Under the pieces are notes generated by a model. That model was not told the DNA's origin. It made no database searches and worked only from the letters and a program-made list of their open reading frames with translations. Of a stretch of 64,000 nucleotides of DNA, positions 57,048 through 64,000 are shown piece after piece. The stretch is from Oscillospiraceae bacterium (lineage in GTDB: Bacteria; Bacillota; Clostridia; Oscillospirales; Oscillospiraceae): the NCBI GenBank assembly GCA_022799035.1, contig JAAWNQ010000008.1:1-64000 (forward strand), written 5' to 3'. Positions within the stretch are counted from its first letter, which is position 1. Every line of letters starts with the position of its first letter. Both the position numbers and the translations under genes were made by a program.

Positions 57048-57150
57048 ATGAAAATCCTCAAAAAGAGAAAAGGTACCCCAGGGAGAGAGGCTGGAGCCCC
57101 GACAAAACATAATTGAGCTATTGAAAGATTACTGGGAGCCAGGAAGTTAG
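57048..57150 (+). pseudogene. Frameshifted small ORF remnant
   Basis: A ribosome site GGAGGG and ATG open MKILKKRKGTPGREAGAPTK and stop soon after. In the next frame NIIELLKDYWEPGS followed by a stop continues plausibly. One inserted or deleted base around 57107 would restore a peptide of about 34 residues. It is a short accessory-gene remnant of unknown function. Confidence 0.35.
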
Positions 57151-57914
57151 ATTTTATCAATCCCACTCTTTTTCATAATGCTATCAACAACAGCATTTAG
57201 TATGTACGGCTCATTAATCTCAAGTGTTTTTGAACGAAATTGTTCCAGACTTTCATAACTCATAAGCGGCTCCCAAATGTCGCCATGTGGATCAGTAACA
57301 ACTTGGTTGTACTTTTGCCCTTCTCCGCAGTGGCAACAGATATTGGAAAAATAGCCTCGCCTGTTTTTCCTAATAGTAAGAAATTCCTTTGCAAGAAGTA
57401 CATCAAGAGCGGGTATATCCCCAACTCCGATTTCATCTCCATATTGCTTAAAAAAGGGAATAAATTCCGCCAGATCATGAAGTAGGTAATAGGAATGCAC
57501 CCTCGTACTTTTACCGCAATACTCACAATCCATATCCCAGGAGTAAATATTCACATCATACTTTGCGATGATTTTTTTAATAAATTCTCTGATGGATAAG
57601 GTGCTTCTACATCCATTCTTGGGGAAGTTTGAGCAGCCCACAAATATAGATTGTCCTTTCCAGCGTTCCACATAGTAACCATTACAACGCTCGCAGTCTA
57701 TTTTGTGCCGGGGAACATTGTTTTTGTGAGTTGGGGACATAACCTTACGTTGCGTTGTGTCTTGGCCCTTTAGTACTTGTAGCGTCGGAGGCTGCGGTTC
57801 ATCATCCGACTTCTTCCCCTGTTGTAGCAGAAACCAAATAATAAATACCCAAAGTCCAAGGTTAAGTATAACGAAAGCCACAAAGTATGCCCAGTCGGCA
57901 ATCCCCCAATTCAT
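57147..57914 (-). CDS. Membrane-anchored zinc-ribbon protein
   Basis: A 255-residue protein. One TM helix (about 7-29) is followed by a topoisomerase-type zinc ribbon (CERCNGYYVERWKGQSIFVG, CSNFPKNGC). Two more Cys pairs are CEYC and CCHC. The topoisomerase-like ribbon suggests nucleic-acid or protein binding at the membrane. ATG at 57914 follows GAGGGAGAGG. The AT-rich codon use differs from the core genome, so it was probably acquired. Confidence 0.65.
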   Translation of the reverse strand: MNWGIADWAYFVAFVILNLGLWVFIIWFLLQQGKKSDDEPQPPTLQVLKGQDTTQRKVMSPTHKNNVPRHKIDCERCNGYYVERWKGQSIFVGCSNFPKNGCRSTLSIREFIKKIIAKYDVNIYSWDMDCEYCGKSTRVHSYYLLHDLAEFIPFFKQYGDEIGVGDIPALDVLLAKEFLTIRKNRRGYFSNICCHCGEGQKYNQVVTDPHGDIWEPLMSYESLEQFRSKTLEINEPYILNAVVDSIMKKSGIDKI

Positions 57915-57940
57915 ATTTTCCTCTCCCTCAACCAAAAAAT

Positions 57941-57969
57941 TTGACAACCCAAATTCCTGGTGTTATACT
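57941..57969 (+). promoter_or_regulatory. Promoter of the large structured RNA
   Basis: TTGACA, a 17-nt spacer and TATACT. It points away from the zinc-ribbon gene into a 500-nt region without plus-strand genes. Confidence 0.75.
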
Positions 57970-57975
57970 GACCAT

Positions 57976-58478
57976 GTATCGTTGTACCCAACGATATAAG
58001 TTGACCCCGCTTCTGTTGCACCAGAAGCGGGGTCATAGAGGACTTTGAAAAATATGTGCCAAGCCCTCCCAAACGGGTTACGATAGACGCCTAACTGCGT
58101 AGGCACATCAGACTGATCAACCGATAGGAAACCGTCGTGGTGGCCGAAAGGCTACTGAGAGCCGGCTCCACACAAGCCGGGTAAGACGTTCGCATTCTGC
58201 GATCGCAGCAAGGAACAGGTGGTCCCTGTTCAACTCCATGACAGCGACGGTATAATGCTACTCCCTGTGGCCATGGCTGGTGTTGTCGTAGCACTTCACG
58301 CCGTGGATGGGCGCCCAATTCAAACGGGCGGGCCGGAAGGATCGTGCCTTCTTTGAAAAGACATTCAGGCCGTGAAATGCTCTTAACCGGAGCAGTAGGT
58401 TGACCGGTGATAAGCTGAATTTGAAAGGTGAACGGGTGCCCAGCTTCCTTGTATAAGCTGGGCATCCGTTTGCCCTTC
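57976..58478 (+). ncRNA. Candidate large structured non-coding RNA next to tRNA-Ser
   Basis: About 500 nt without a credible gene, behind a consensus promoter and closed by a strong hairpin (ACGGGTGCCCAGCTT 58432-58446 with AAGCTGGGCATCCGT 58455-58469). Stems seen by eye include TATCGTTG/CAACGATA (57977-57996), a perfect 14-bp stem TGACCCCGCTTCTG/CAGAAGCGGGGTCA (58002-58035), ATGTGCC/GGCACAT closing 58054-58108 with an ACGC/GCGT stem inside, a GCC-GAAA-GGC tetraloop (58143-58152), and CCGGCT/AGCCGG (58162-58180). Large size, GC-rich multistem structure and tRNA adjacency recall the GOLLD and ROOL classes; I cannot assign a family. It is not RNase P, tmRNA, SRP or 6S RNA by their signature sequences. 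Confidence 0.6.
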
Positions 58479-58482
58479 ATTC

Positions 58483-58574
58483 TGGCGCAGTGGGAGGGAT
58501 TCGAACCCTCGGGCCGCTTTTGACGGCCACACGATTTCCAATCGTGCTCGTTATGACCACTTCGATACCACTGC
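58483..58574 (-). tRNA. tRNA-Ser (anticodon GGA)
   Basis: 92 nt with encoded CCA. The acceptor GCAGTGG pairs with CCACTGC. The anticodon stem-loop is CACGA-TTGGAAA-TCGTG, with anticodon GGA. A long variable arm, as in class II tRNAs, and T-arm GAGGG-TTCGAAT-CCCTC complete it. It reads UCC and UCU. Its 3' end borders the large RNA and may be the attachment site of the accessory island. Confidence 0.95.
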
Positions 58575-58705
58575 AAGTTATAAAAACTGTGCCAGTTAAC
58601 CTGGACAGCAAAAATTATTATACCAGATTTTTAGGATTCGTCAAGCCCTCGGAATGAAAAAAGCTGATTTAGAAACAACTTTTTTGCAGTGGAGCGAAGA
58701 AGCTA

Positions 58706-58741
58706 TTGCGGGATGGGGAGAAATATTGTATCATTGTATCT
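58706..58741 (+). promoter_or_regulatory. Promoter and candidate auto-operator of the GntR gene
   Basis: TTGCGG, a 17-nt spacer and TATCAT (58729-58734), overlapped by TTGTATCATTGTATC. TGTATCAT is shared with the operator over the -10 box of the lar operon at 63910-63928. The 130 nt between the tRNA and this promoter hold nothing recognised. Confidence 0.55.
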
Positions 58742-58765
58742 CAGGAAAAGAAAGGGGGCGGCGGG

Positions 58766-59437
58766 ATGGCAGAGCCCAAGGTCAAAACCATTCGGGGGCA
58801 GGTGTATCAGATCCTGCGGGATGATATTTGCAGTGGAAAGTATGAACCCGGCTTCTGGCTTCAGGAGAAGGAATTGGCGGAACAGCTGGGGGTAAGCCGC
58901 AGCCCTGTGCGGGAGGTCCTGCGGCAGTTGGTGGCCGATGGACTGGTCATTGAGGTGCCCAACAAGGGGGTTTATGTCAAAGAGTTTACCCTTCGGGACA
59001 TTGATGAGATCTTTGATATGCGGGTCCTGCTGGAGACATATGGTATCCAAAGAAGCAAGAAGAATATGACGTCGGTCCGCCGGCAGAAGCTGTTTGAATT
59101 GCTGGAGCTTTTGGAGAAGAGCTGCGCCGCGGGGGATCTGGATAAATATGTCCAGATTGATGAGGAGCTGCATATCCGCATTGTGGAGTTGGGGGGCAAC
59201 AGCCTGGTGGAGTCCACCTATGACCGGGTACGGTCCATGAATCAGCAGTTCCGGGTGCTGTCCCTGGCAAGCCGACAACGGTTTTCCGACTCTATGGAGG
59301 AGCACCGAAGACTGATCCACGCCCTGGCGGTGGGGGATATCGCCTCTGCGGAGGAAACGGTACGGATCCATCTGGAGTTGGCCCGGAGGACCATCAAGGA
59401 ACAGCTTATGCAGGGAAAGATGATGGAGGAGAATTAA
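58766..59437 (+). CDS. GntR/FadR-family regulator
   Basis: A 223-residue regulator. The winged helix (GQVYQILRDDICSGKYEPGF, LQEKELAEQLGVSRSPVREV) covers 8-72. An FCD ligand-binding domain follows, with DEELHIRIVELGGNSLVEST, EEHRRLIHALAVGD and ETVRIHLELARR, which place the usual metal-binding Asp/His residues. FCD regulators sense small hydroxy acids or sugar acids. It converges on the lar-uxaA-gntP operon, its probable target. GGGGG precedes the ATG. Confidence 0.88.
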   Translation: MAEPKVKTIRGQVYQILRDDICSGKYEPGFWLQEKELAEQLGVSRSPVREVLRQLVADGLVIEVPNKGVYVKEFTLRDIDEIFDMRVLLETYGIQRSKKNMTSVRRQKLFELLELLEKSCAAGDLDKYVQIDEELHIRIVELGGNSLVESTYDRVRSMNQQFRVLSLASRQRFSDSMEEHRRLIHALAVGDIASAEETVRIHLELARRTIKEQLMQGKMMEEN

Positions 59438-59448
59438 AAAGGGAGCAA

Positions 59449-59482
59449 AAAGGAGCCTGACGGCAAGTCAGGCTCCTTTTTA
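59449..59482. terminator. Terminator between the GntR gene and the permease
   Basis: AAAGGAGCCTGAC-GGCAA-GTCAGGCTCCTTTTT hairpin, suited to both convergent transcripts. Confidence 0.85.
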
Positions 59483-59493
59483 TTCTTAAAAAA

Positions 59494-60951
59494 TCAGTGA
59501 ATGAACAGGGACAGGATCACGAAGATCACAGAACCGAAGGCGGGGACCAGAATGGAGCCGACGGTCCAGGTCTTCAGGCTGGTCTTGATATCCATGCCGG
59601 AAAAGCTGGTAACCACATGGAAATAGCTATCATTGAGGAAGGAGGGACACATGGTAGTCAGGCAGAGAGCCAGGGCGGCCAGGTAGGGATTGATACCCAG
59701 GGTGGTGACCATGGGGGCCACAATAGCGGAGCCGGTGATCATGGCGGTGGTGCCGGAGCCCTGGGGGAATCTCATAATGACGCCGATAATAATGGGGATC
59801 AGGATGCCGGGGATTCCCATCTTCACAATAGCGTCTGCCATCATACCGGCGGCGCCGGAGGTATTGATGACAGCGCCCAGAGCGCCACCGGCGGCGGTGA
59901 TGAAAACGATGGGGCCGGCGTCCCGGCAGGCTTCCTGCATCAGGTCCACGCAGGCCTTGCTGCCCATCTCACGGCACAGCAGGAAGGCGCCCATGCACAA
60001 AGAGATGAACAGGGCGATGACGGGCTGGCCCAGGAAGGTGATAACGCCGGCTACGGCAGTGCCCTTCAGGGAACCGATCTGGCCCACCAGAGTGTTAGCG
60101 AAGATGAGGACGATGGGGATGAGCAGGGTGGCGAAGGACAGGCCGGCGGAGGGCAGCTTCTCGGTGGAGAGCAGGTCGGCGAAGTCATTGTTGTCCAGCT
60201 CCTGGCCGGCCTTCATTTTGGCGTCGATCTTATCCAGAACGGCAAGCTGGGCCTCAGTATACTGGCTGCGGTCAATGTCATAGGGGACCACCAGATCGGG
60301 ATACTTCTTGCCAAAGTACCGGAACAGGAACACGGCGAAGATGAACAGGGGGACCGAGATGGCAAGACCATAGAGGATATACATGCCCAGGTCCAGGGGC
60401 AGGCCGTTCTCATTAAAGGTACCTACCACAGCCAGAGGACCGGGGGTGGGGGGAACCATAAAGTGGGTGATGTAAAGGCCCATACCCAGGATACCGCCCA
60501 GCCAGACCATGGACTTTTTAGTCAGGCGGGAGAACTCCTTGGCCAGGGAGGAGAGGATCACGAAGCCGGAATCGCAGAACACGGGGATGGAGACCACAAA
60601 GCCGGTAAGACCCAGAACCACATCACAGTTCTTCACACCAACCAACTTCAGGATGGTCAAAGCCATCTGCTTGGCCGCGCCGGACTTTTCCAGGAAGATG
60701 CCCATGATACAGCCAAAGCCGATGACCACGCCGATACTGGCCATGGTGTTGCCGAAGCCTTTGGTCACGGTGCTGACACAGGCGGACAGGGTGGCTACCA
60801 CGCCGCCCTCGGGACCGAAGGGCATAGCCAGGACAGCGATGAGGATGGCCGAGATGATCAGGGCCGGGAAAGGATGGAGCTTGTTGGCGATGATCAGAGC
60901 CATCATCACGATGATGCCGATGAACATTGCCAGGACGGGATTGAGTGCCAT
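59494..60951 (-). CDS. GntP-family permease
   Basis: A 485-residue transporter with about twelve TM helices. NPVLAMFIGIIVMMALI opens it. CIMGIFLEKSGAAKQMALTI, HFMVPPTPGPLAVVGTFN, FPQGSGTTAMITGSAIVAPM and PSFLNDSYFHVVTSFSGMD are GntP-family hallmarks. These proteins import gluconate and related hydroxy acids with protons. It is last of the lar operon, after a 111-nt gap containing a hairpin. GGAGG precedes the ATG. Confidence 0.92.
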   Translation of the reverse strand: MALNPVLAMFIGIIVMMALIIANKLHPFPALIISAILIAVLAMPFGPEGGVVATLSACVSTVTKGFGNTMASIGVVIGFGCIMGIFLEKSGAAKQMALTILKLVGVKNCDVVLGLTGFVVSIPVFCDSGFVILSSLAKEFSRLTKKSMVWLGGILGMGLYITHFMVPPTPGPLAVVGTFNENGLPLDLGMYILYGLAISVPLFIFAVFLFRYFGKKYPDLVVPYDIDRSQYTEAQLAVLDKIDAKMKAGQELDNNDFADLLSTEKLPSAGLSFATLLIPIVLIFANTLVGQIGSLKGTAVAGVITFLGQPVIALFISLCMGAFLLCREMGSKACVDLMQEACRDAGPIVFITAAGGALGAVINTSGAAGMMADAIVKMGIPGILIPIIIGVIMRFPQGSGTTAMITGSAIVAPMVTTLGINPYLAALALCLTTMCPSFLNDSYFHVVTSFSGMDIKTSLKTWTVGSILVPAFGSVIFVILSLFIH

Positions 60952-60991
60952 ACGATTTTACCTCCTCTTTTTCTTCTCTCTTTCTGATTTA

Positions 60992-61016
60992 TACTAAACG
61001 CCCTTGGCGTATAGTA
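60992..61016 (-). other. Hairpin between the dehydratase and permease genes
   Basis: TACTAAACGCC-CTT-GGCGTATAGTA, an 11-bp stem with one mismatch. There is no T run; it probably stabilises or processes the operon mRNA. Confidence 0.4.
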
Positions 61017-61062
61017 CCGAAGCAAGCCCTGCCCGGGCTGGGAAAACGGATTGCGGAGGATG

Positions 61063-62241
61063 TCAGATCACAGGACCCAGGCAGAAGATATCCATGGAGC
61101 CGAAATAGCCCAGAGCCTCGTTCTTGGTCATCTGGCCGTTAAGGACCTTCAGCAGCAGCTCAAAGGCTTCCTCTCCCACCTGCTCAATGGTGGCCTCGCC
61201 GGTGATGATCCGCCCGGCGTTCAGGTCCATGTCGTGGCCCATGCGCTCATAGGTGTTGGGATTGCCGCAGATCTTGATGACAGGCATGGAGGGGAAGCCC
61301 TGAGGGGCGCCCCGGCCGGTGGAGAACATCATAAACTGGGCGCCGGTGGCGGCCATGCCGGTTAGGATCTCCGGCTCCCGGCCGGGAGCGTCTTTGATCC
61401 AAAGGCCCTTCTGATCGGTGACCTTGTCGCAGTATTCCAACACGCCCCGGATGGGCCGGTGGCCTGACTTTACGATGGCGCCCAGGCTCTTCTCCTCAAT
61501 GGAGGAGAGGCCGCCGGCGATATTGCCCGGGGTGGGCTGTCCACCCCGCATATCCTCGCCGATGGATTTGGCCCGCTTCTCCATCCTGTCCACGATCTCA
61601 TAGATCTTCCGCCCCACAGGGCCGTCCTCGCCGCCCACAGCACGGCGGGCCAGGATGTGTTCGCCGCCCAGGAACTCGGTGGTCTCGCCAAAGACCACGG
61701 TGGCACCCAGGTCAACCAGCTTATCGGCCACATAGCCGATGACGCAGTTGGAGGCCATGCCCGAGGTGGTGTCCGAGGCTCCGCACTTGATGGCCATGAC
61801 TACCTCAGAGATGTCAACAGGCTCCCGCTGGAGGCCGGAGACCTGCTGGACCATCCGCTGGGCGGCATCAATACCTGCCTGGATGGCCCGGGAGGTACCT
61901 CCCAGCTCCTGGATGCGGATGATCTCCACCGGCTTGCCGGTGGCGCGGATCTCCGCCACCATCCGCTCGTGGTCGGTACCCTCACAGCCCAGGCTGACGA
62001 TGAGGGCGGCAGCCACGTTGGGGCTCTGGCCCAGGTTGGACAGGGTGTCGGTGACCCGCTTCAGGTCGATGGGAAGCTGGCAGCAGCCCTGGTGGTGAAA
62101 GTAGCCGATGGTGCCCTGGACCTGGCGGCAGATGGCCTGGCCTACATCGTTGGCGCAGATGACGCTGGGGATGACGGCCACCAGGTTCCTGGAACCGAAT
62201 TTACCGTTGGGGCGGCGGTAACCCATAAATTGATAACTCAT
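61063..62241 (-). CDS. UxaA-family dehydratase, large subunit
   Basis: A 392-residue protein matching the C-terminal catalytic part of altronate/galactarate dehydratases and the sulfolactate lyase large subunit. It has GYRRPNGKFGSRNLVAVIPS, ALIVSLGCEGTD, KCGASDTTSGMASNCVIGYV, GETTEFLGGEHI, and FSTGRGAPQGFPSMPVIKIC. Family members use iron to dehydrate a hydroxy acid. The SAF-type small subunit is the preceding gene. ATG follows GGGAGGGC. The substrate is not settled by sequence. Confidence 0.85.
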   Translation of the reverse strand: MSYQFMGYRRPNGKFGSRNLVAVIPSVICANDVGQAICRQVQGTIGYFHHQGCCQLPIDLKRVTDTLSNLGQSPNVAAALIVSLGCEGTDHERMVAEIRATGKPVEIIRIQELGGTSRAIQAGIDAAQRMVQQVSGLQREPVDISEVVMAIKCGASDTTSGMASNCVIGYVADKLVDLGATVVFGETTEFLGGEHILARRAVGGEDGPVGRKIYEIVDRMEKRAKSIGEDMRGGQPTPGNIAGGLSSIEEKSLGAIVKSGHRPIRGVLEYCDKVTDQKGLWIKDAPGREPEILTGMAATGAQFMMFSTGRGAPQGFPSMPVIKICGNPNTYERMGHDMDLNAGRIITGEATIEQVGEEAFELLLKVLNGQMTKNEALGYFGSMDIFCLGPVI

Positions 62242-62256
62242 TTTCTATGCCCTCCC

Positions 62257-62553
62257 TTACAGGTCACCGCGGCCGCGCATAGCGTCCATGTTGTGGATAT
62301 GTACGTAGTCGCCCTTCCTGATATCATGGCTGGCGGCTCCGATGGACTCGCCGTACTTCATGATGGGCTCCCCCTTGGCGATGTCCCGGAGAGCGATCTT
62401 GTGGCCATAGGGTACGTCCCCGTGGACGGTGATGGTCTCGGACTGGCCCTTCTTGTCCCGGACCTCCACCTCCACGCCGTCCACAATGCCGTTGGCGAAG
62501 ATGGTGGCCACGTTGTCCAGGTCGTCTACTTTCAGCGCGAGTTTCAGTTCCAT
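62257..62553 (-). CDS. UxaA-family dehydratase, small (SAF) subunit
   Basis: A 98-residue SAF-domain protein with PYGHKIALRDIAKGEPIMKY and the C-terminal HNMDAMRGRGDL motif seen at the end of UxaA N-terminal domains. It is 12 nt after the LarA-like gene and 15 nt before the large subunit. The split layout is like SuyA/SuyB and some altronate dehydratases. Confidence 0.85.
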   Translation of the reverse strand: MELKLALKVDDLDNVATIFANGIVDGVEVEVRDKKGQSETITVHGDVPYGHKIALRDIAKGEPIMKYGESIGAASHDIRKGDYVHIHNMDAMRGRGDL

Positions 62554-62565
62554 AAAAGTTCCTCC

Positions 62566-63843
62566 TTACTCTTTCACAGCCAGTACGGAAACGCCGTCGG
62601 GGATGACCACCACCCGGGCGTCCCTTCCCATCATGCCATAGGCCATCTCCAGGGCCTCGTCGGGAGAGGAGGCGGGGATCAGATTGGCCTTGCGGACCAG
62701 GTCATGGTCCAGATAGGTGGTCACCAGAATGACCTTGTGCTTTTTCAGAATGCGGGAGTAGATCTGGGCGCACCACTGCTCTGCGATGGTCTCCTTGGGG
62801 GGGATCTTGGACAGATACTCGTCTATCTCGTCCACAGACCCCTTCACAATAAGCTTTTCAAAATTGGTGCCCCCCATGCCGTCAAAGCAGGAGGCGCACA
62901 TGATGATAACGCCCCCATCCTTACAGCAAGCCTCGGCGGTAGCCACTGCCTTGGGACTCTGGTAGAGGTTTTGATCCAGGGGGTAGCCTCCGTTGGAGGT
63001 GATGACGATGTCCCCGGTGATGCTGGGACACTGGGCCAGCTCCCGAACAAACTTCACGCCCTCGGCGTGGGCCTGCTCCAGGTCTCCGGCGAAGGCAGCC
63101 ACCACCTTTTTCTCTCCGTTGAGTGCCACGTTCAGGATGAATTGAACATTCACCTTTCGAGCGGCGTAGATCATATCCTCATGGATGGGGTTGTGTTCCA
63201 GGACGCCGGTGGTGGAGTAGGGGCTGGAGATGGCCTTGTAGGAGTGGTTCTCGTTCACTGTGGCGGCGTTGCAGATGCCGGGGAGGATGCTCTTTCGGCC
63301 CCCGGAGAAGCCGGCGAAGAAGTGTGGTTCAATAAAACCCTCGGTGATGAGAAGATCGCAGTCCAGAGCCACCTTGTTGACCCACAGCTCCGCACCGGAG
63401 GGGAGGGGACAGACAAAGTCAAAGTCCTCGTCCTGGAAGGCCTTGTTGATGATGATTTTTTCGTTGTCTACGATCTCGTCGCCAAACATCCGCCGTTGCT
63501 CTTCCTCGGTAGTGGGCCGGTGGAGGCCGGTGGCGATGAGGATGGTAATGTCCGCGTTGGGGCTGCCTGCCCGGATCTCCCGGAGAAGAATGGGCAGGGT
63601 CAGCTTGCTGGGGACAGCTCGGGTATGGTCGCTGGTGACCAGGACCACCTTTTTCTTGCCCTTGGAAAGCTCCCGGAGCGGGGGGGTACCGATGGGATTG
63701 GACAGGGCCTCCTCCACCAGTTGGACCTCGCTTTTGCCGGGATCATACTCCTCGGTTTTGGCGGTGATGACTGCCTCCAGATTTTCCTCCGCCACATGGA
63801 GATCCAGGGAGGAGGTGTAGTAGGGGATGGGGATCGTTTTCAT
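62566..63843 (-). CDS. LarA-type nickel-dependent hydroxyacid racemase/epimerase
   Basis: A 425-residue LarA homologue. Residues known from lactate racemase fall at identical numbers: Asp72 and Arg75 in SDHTRAVPSK, His108 in TGLHRPT, His174 and Lys184 in EPHFFAGFSGGRKSILPG, and His200 in NENHSYK. Lys184 binds the nickel-pincer cofactor, and the two histidines act as acid/base. Superfamily members racemise lactate or malate or epimerise gluconate. The dehydratase and GntP genes suggest an aldonate or similar. Cofactor genes larB, larC and larE are not in the window. ATG at 63843 follows GAGGTGG. Confidence 0.88.
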   Translation of the reverse strand: MKTIPIPYYTSSLDLHVAEENLEAVITAKTEEYDPGKSEVQLVEEALSNPIGTPPLRELSKGKKKVVLVTSDHTRAVPSKLTLPILLREIRAGSPNADITILIATGLHRPTTEEEQRRMFGDEIVDNEKIIINKAFQDEDFDFVCPLPSGAELWVNKVALDCDLLITEGFIEPHFFAGFSGGRKSILPGICNAATVNENHSYKAISSPYSTTGVLEHNPIHEDMIYAARKVNVQFILNVALNGEKKVVAAFAGDLEQAHAEGVKFVRELAQCPSITGDIVITSNGGYPLDQNLYQSPKAVATAEACCKDGGVIIMCASCFDGMGGTNFEKLIVKGSVDEIDEYLSKIPPKETIAEQWCAQIYSRILKKHKVILVTTYLDHDLVRKANLIPASSPDEALEMAYGMMGRDARVVVIPDGVSVLAVKE

Positions 63844-63909
63844 AATTTCCACCTCTAACTCTCGAAGTTTCAGATCAAACTTGAGCAAAATAGACAAACT
63901 TATCTGTAT

Positions 63910-63947
63910 GGTGTATACATGATACACCCTGCATGGTGGAATGTCAA
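63910..63947 (-). promoter_or_regulatory. Promoter and operator of the lar operon
   Basis: On the minus strand TTGACA (63947-63942), a 17-nt spacer and TATCAT (63924-63919). The -10 box is covered by a perfect inverted repeat, GGTGTAT-ACATG-ATACACC (63910-63928 on the plus strand). A bound regulator would block RNA polymerase; the GntR protein at 58766 is the candidate. Beyond 63960 nothing is recognised. Confidence 0.7.
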
Positions 63948-64000
63948 CGGCGTTTTTGACAAGGAATGAGGGGCGACTTTTGGCGAAAAACACCAAAAAG

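Noticed and set aside
57976-58478. RNase P RNA, tmRNA, SRP RNA or 6S RNA as identity of the structured region
   Set aside because: The conserved P4 and CR elements of RNase P, the tRNA-like ends of tmRNA and the SRP helix 8 signature were not found. A group II intron was also considered, but no domain V or reverse transcriptase is present.
58091-58576. A minus-strand 161-codon frame covering the large RNA and tRNA-Ser
   Set aside because: It runs through the tRNA and the terminator hairpin, and the product has no domain features.
59497-60987. A 496-codon plus-strand frame over the GntP permease
   Set aside because: The minus-strand frame encodes a recognisable permease; this one is Gly/His/Asp-rich noise.
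61657-63858. A 733-codon open frame antisense to the lar-uxaA genes
   Set aside because: Shadow of three genes with canonical motifs and ribosome sites on the other strand.
1-64000. CRISPR arrays, rRNA genes, insertion-sequence transposases and integrases
   Set aside because: No regularly spaced direct repeats, no rRNA sequence and no transposase or recombinase motifs were seen anywhere in the window.

Overview
The window looks like the chromosome of a GC-rich, endospore-forming Firmicute of the Oscillospiraceae (Flavonifractor/Pseudoflavonifractor/Intestinimonas-like). The evidence is GC-rich codon use on strong AGGAGG ribosome sites and TTGACA/TATAAT promoters, a SigK-type sigma factor, an SpoVD-like PASTA transpeptidase, Spo0A-type DNA-binding domains, a Firmicute mraZ-rsmH-ftsL cell-wall cluster and a meso-DAP-type MurE. 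Species assignment is inference.

Layout. 0-5.6 kb (minus strand): start of an S-layer-homology protein, a small membrane protein, a phosphatase-acetyltransferase fusion, a pyrimidine-type operon whose dihydroorotase and OMP decarboxylase homologues have both lost catalytic residues, and sigK. 5.7-12 kb: a four-gene phosphorelay (hybrid kinase, HPt, REC-HD-GYP-GGDEF, SARP-like regulator) next to 13.4-17.5 kb, a type IV pilus set with PilC and PilT but no PilB. 18-26.6 kb: mutY, GNAT, CPBP protease, uvrC, a repeat lipoprotein, rsmD, coaD. 26.9-40.3 kb: a reduced division and cell-wall cluster (mraZ, rsmH, ftsL-like, PBP, murE, mraY, ftsW, murG, murA, ftsQ, ftsZ) with three copies of a small inverted-repeat element between genes. 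40.6-49 kb: small conserved proteins, SDR, formate-THF ligase, an aconitase-family hydratase, an XRE membrane regulator and a Fur regulator.

49-58.5 kb is accessory DNA. It holds two copies of a two-gene cassette (HTH protein plus a receiver-less Spo0A output domain), a well-formed type I toxin-antitoxin locus, secreted and membrane proteins of integrative-element type, a Fic AMPylase, a replication-type HTH protein, and a roughly 500-nt structured RNA with its own promoter and terminator abutting tRNA-Ser(GGA). A tRNA 3'-end-like fragment at 49.9 kb may mark the other end of an integrated element. No integrase or relaxase was recognised.

58.7-64 kb: a GntR regulator faces a catabolic operon of LarA-type nickel hydroxyacid racemase/epimerase, split UxaA-type dehydratase and GntP permease. 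The regulator and the operon carry related operator motifs over their -10 boxes. The likely job is uptake, epimerisation and dehydration of a hydroxy acid such as an aldonate.

The most promising items for new biology are the tRNA-adjacent large RNA, the type I toxin locus, the duplicated receiver-less Spo0A cassette, and the paired pyrimidine pseudoenzymes.
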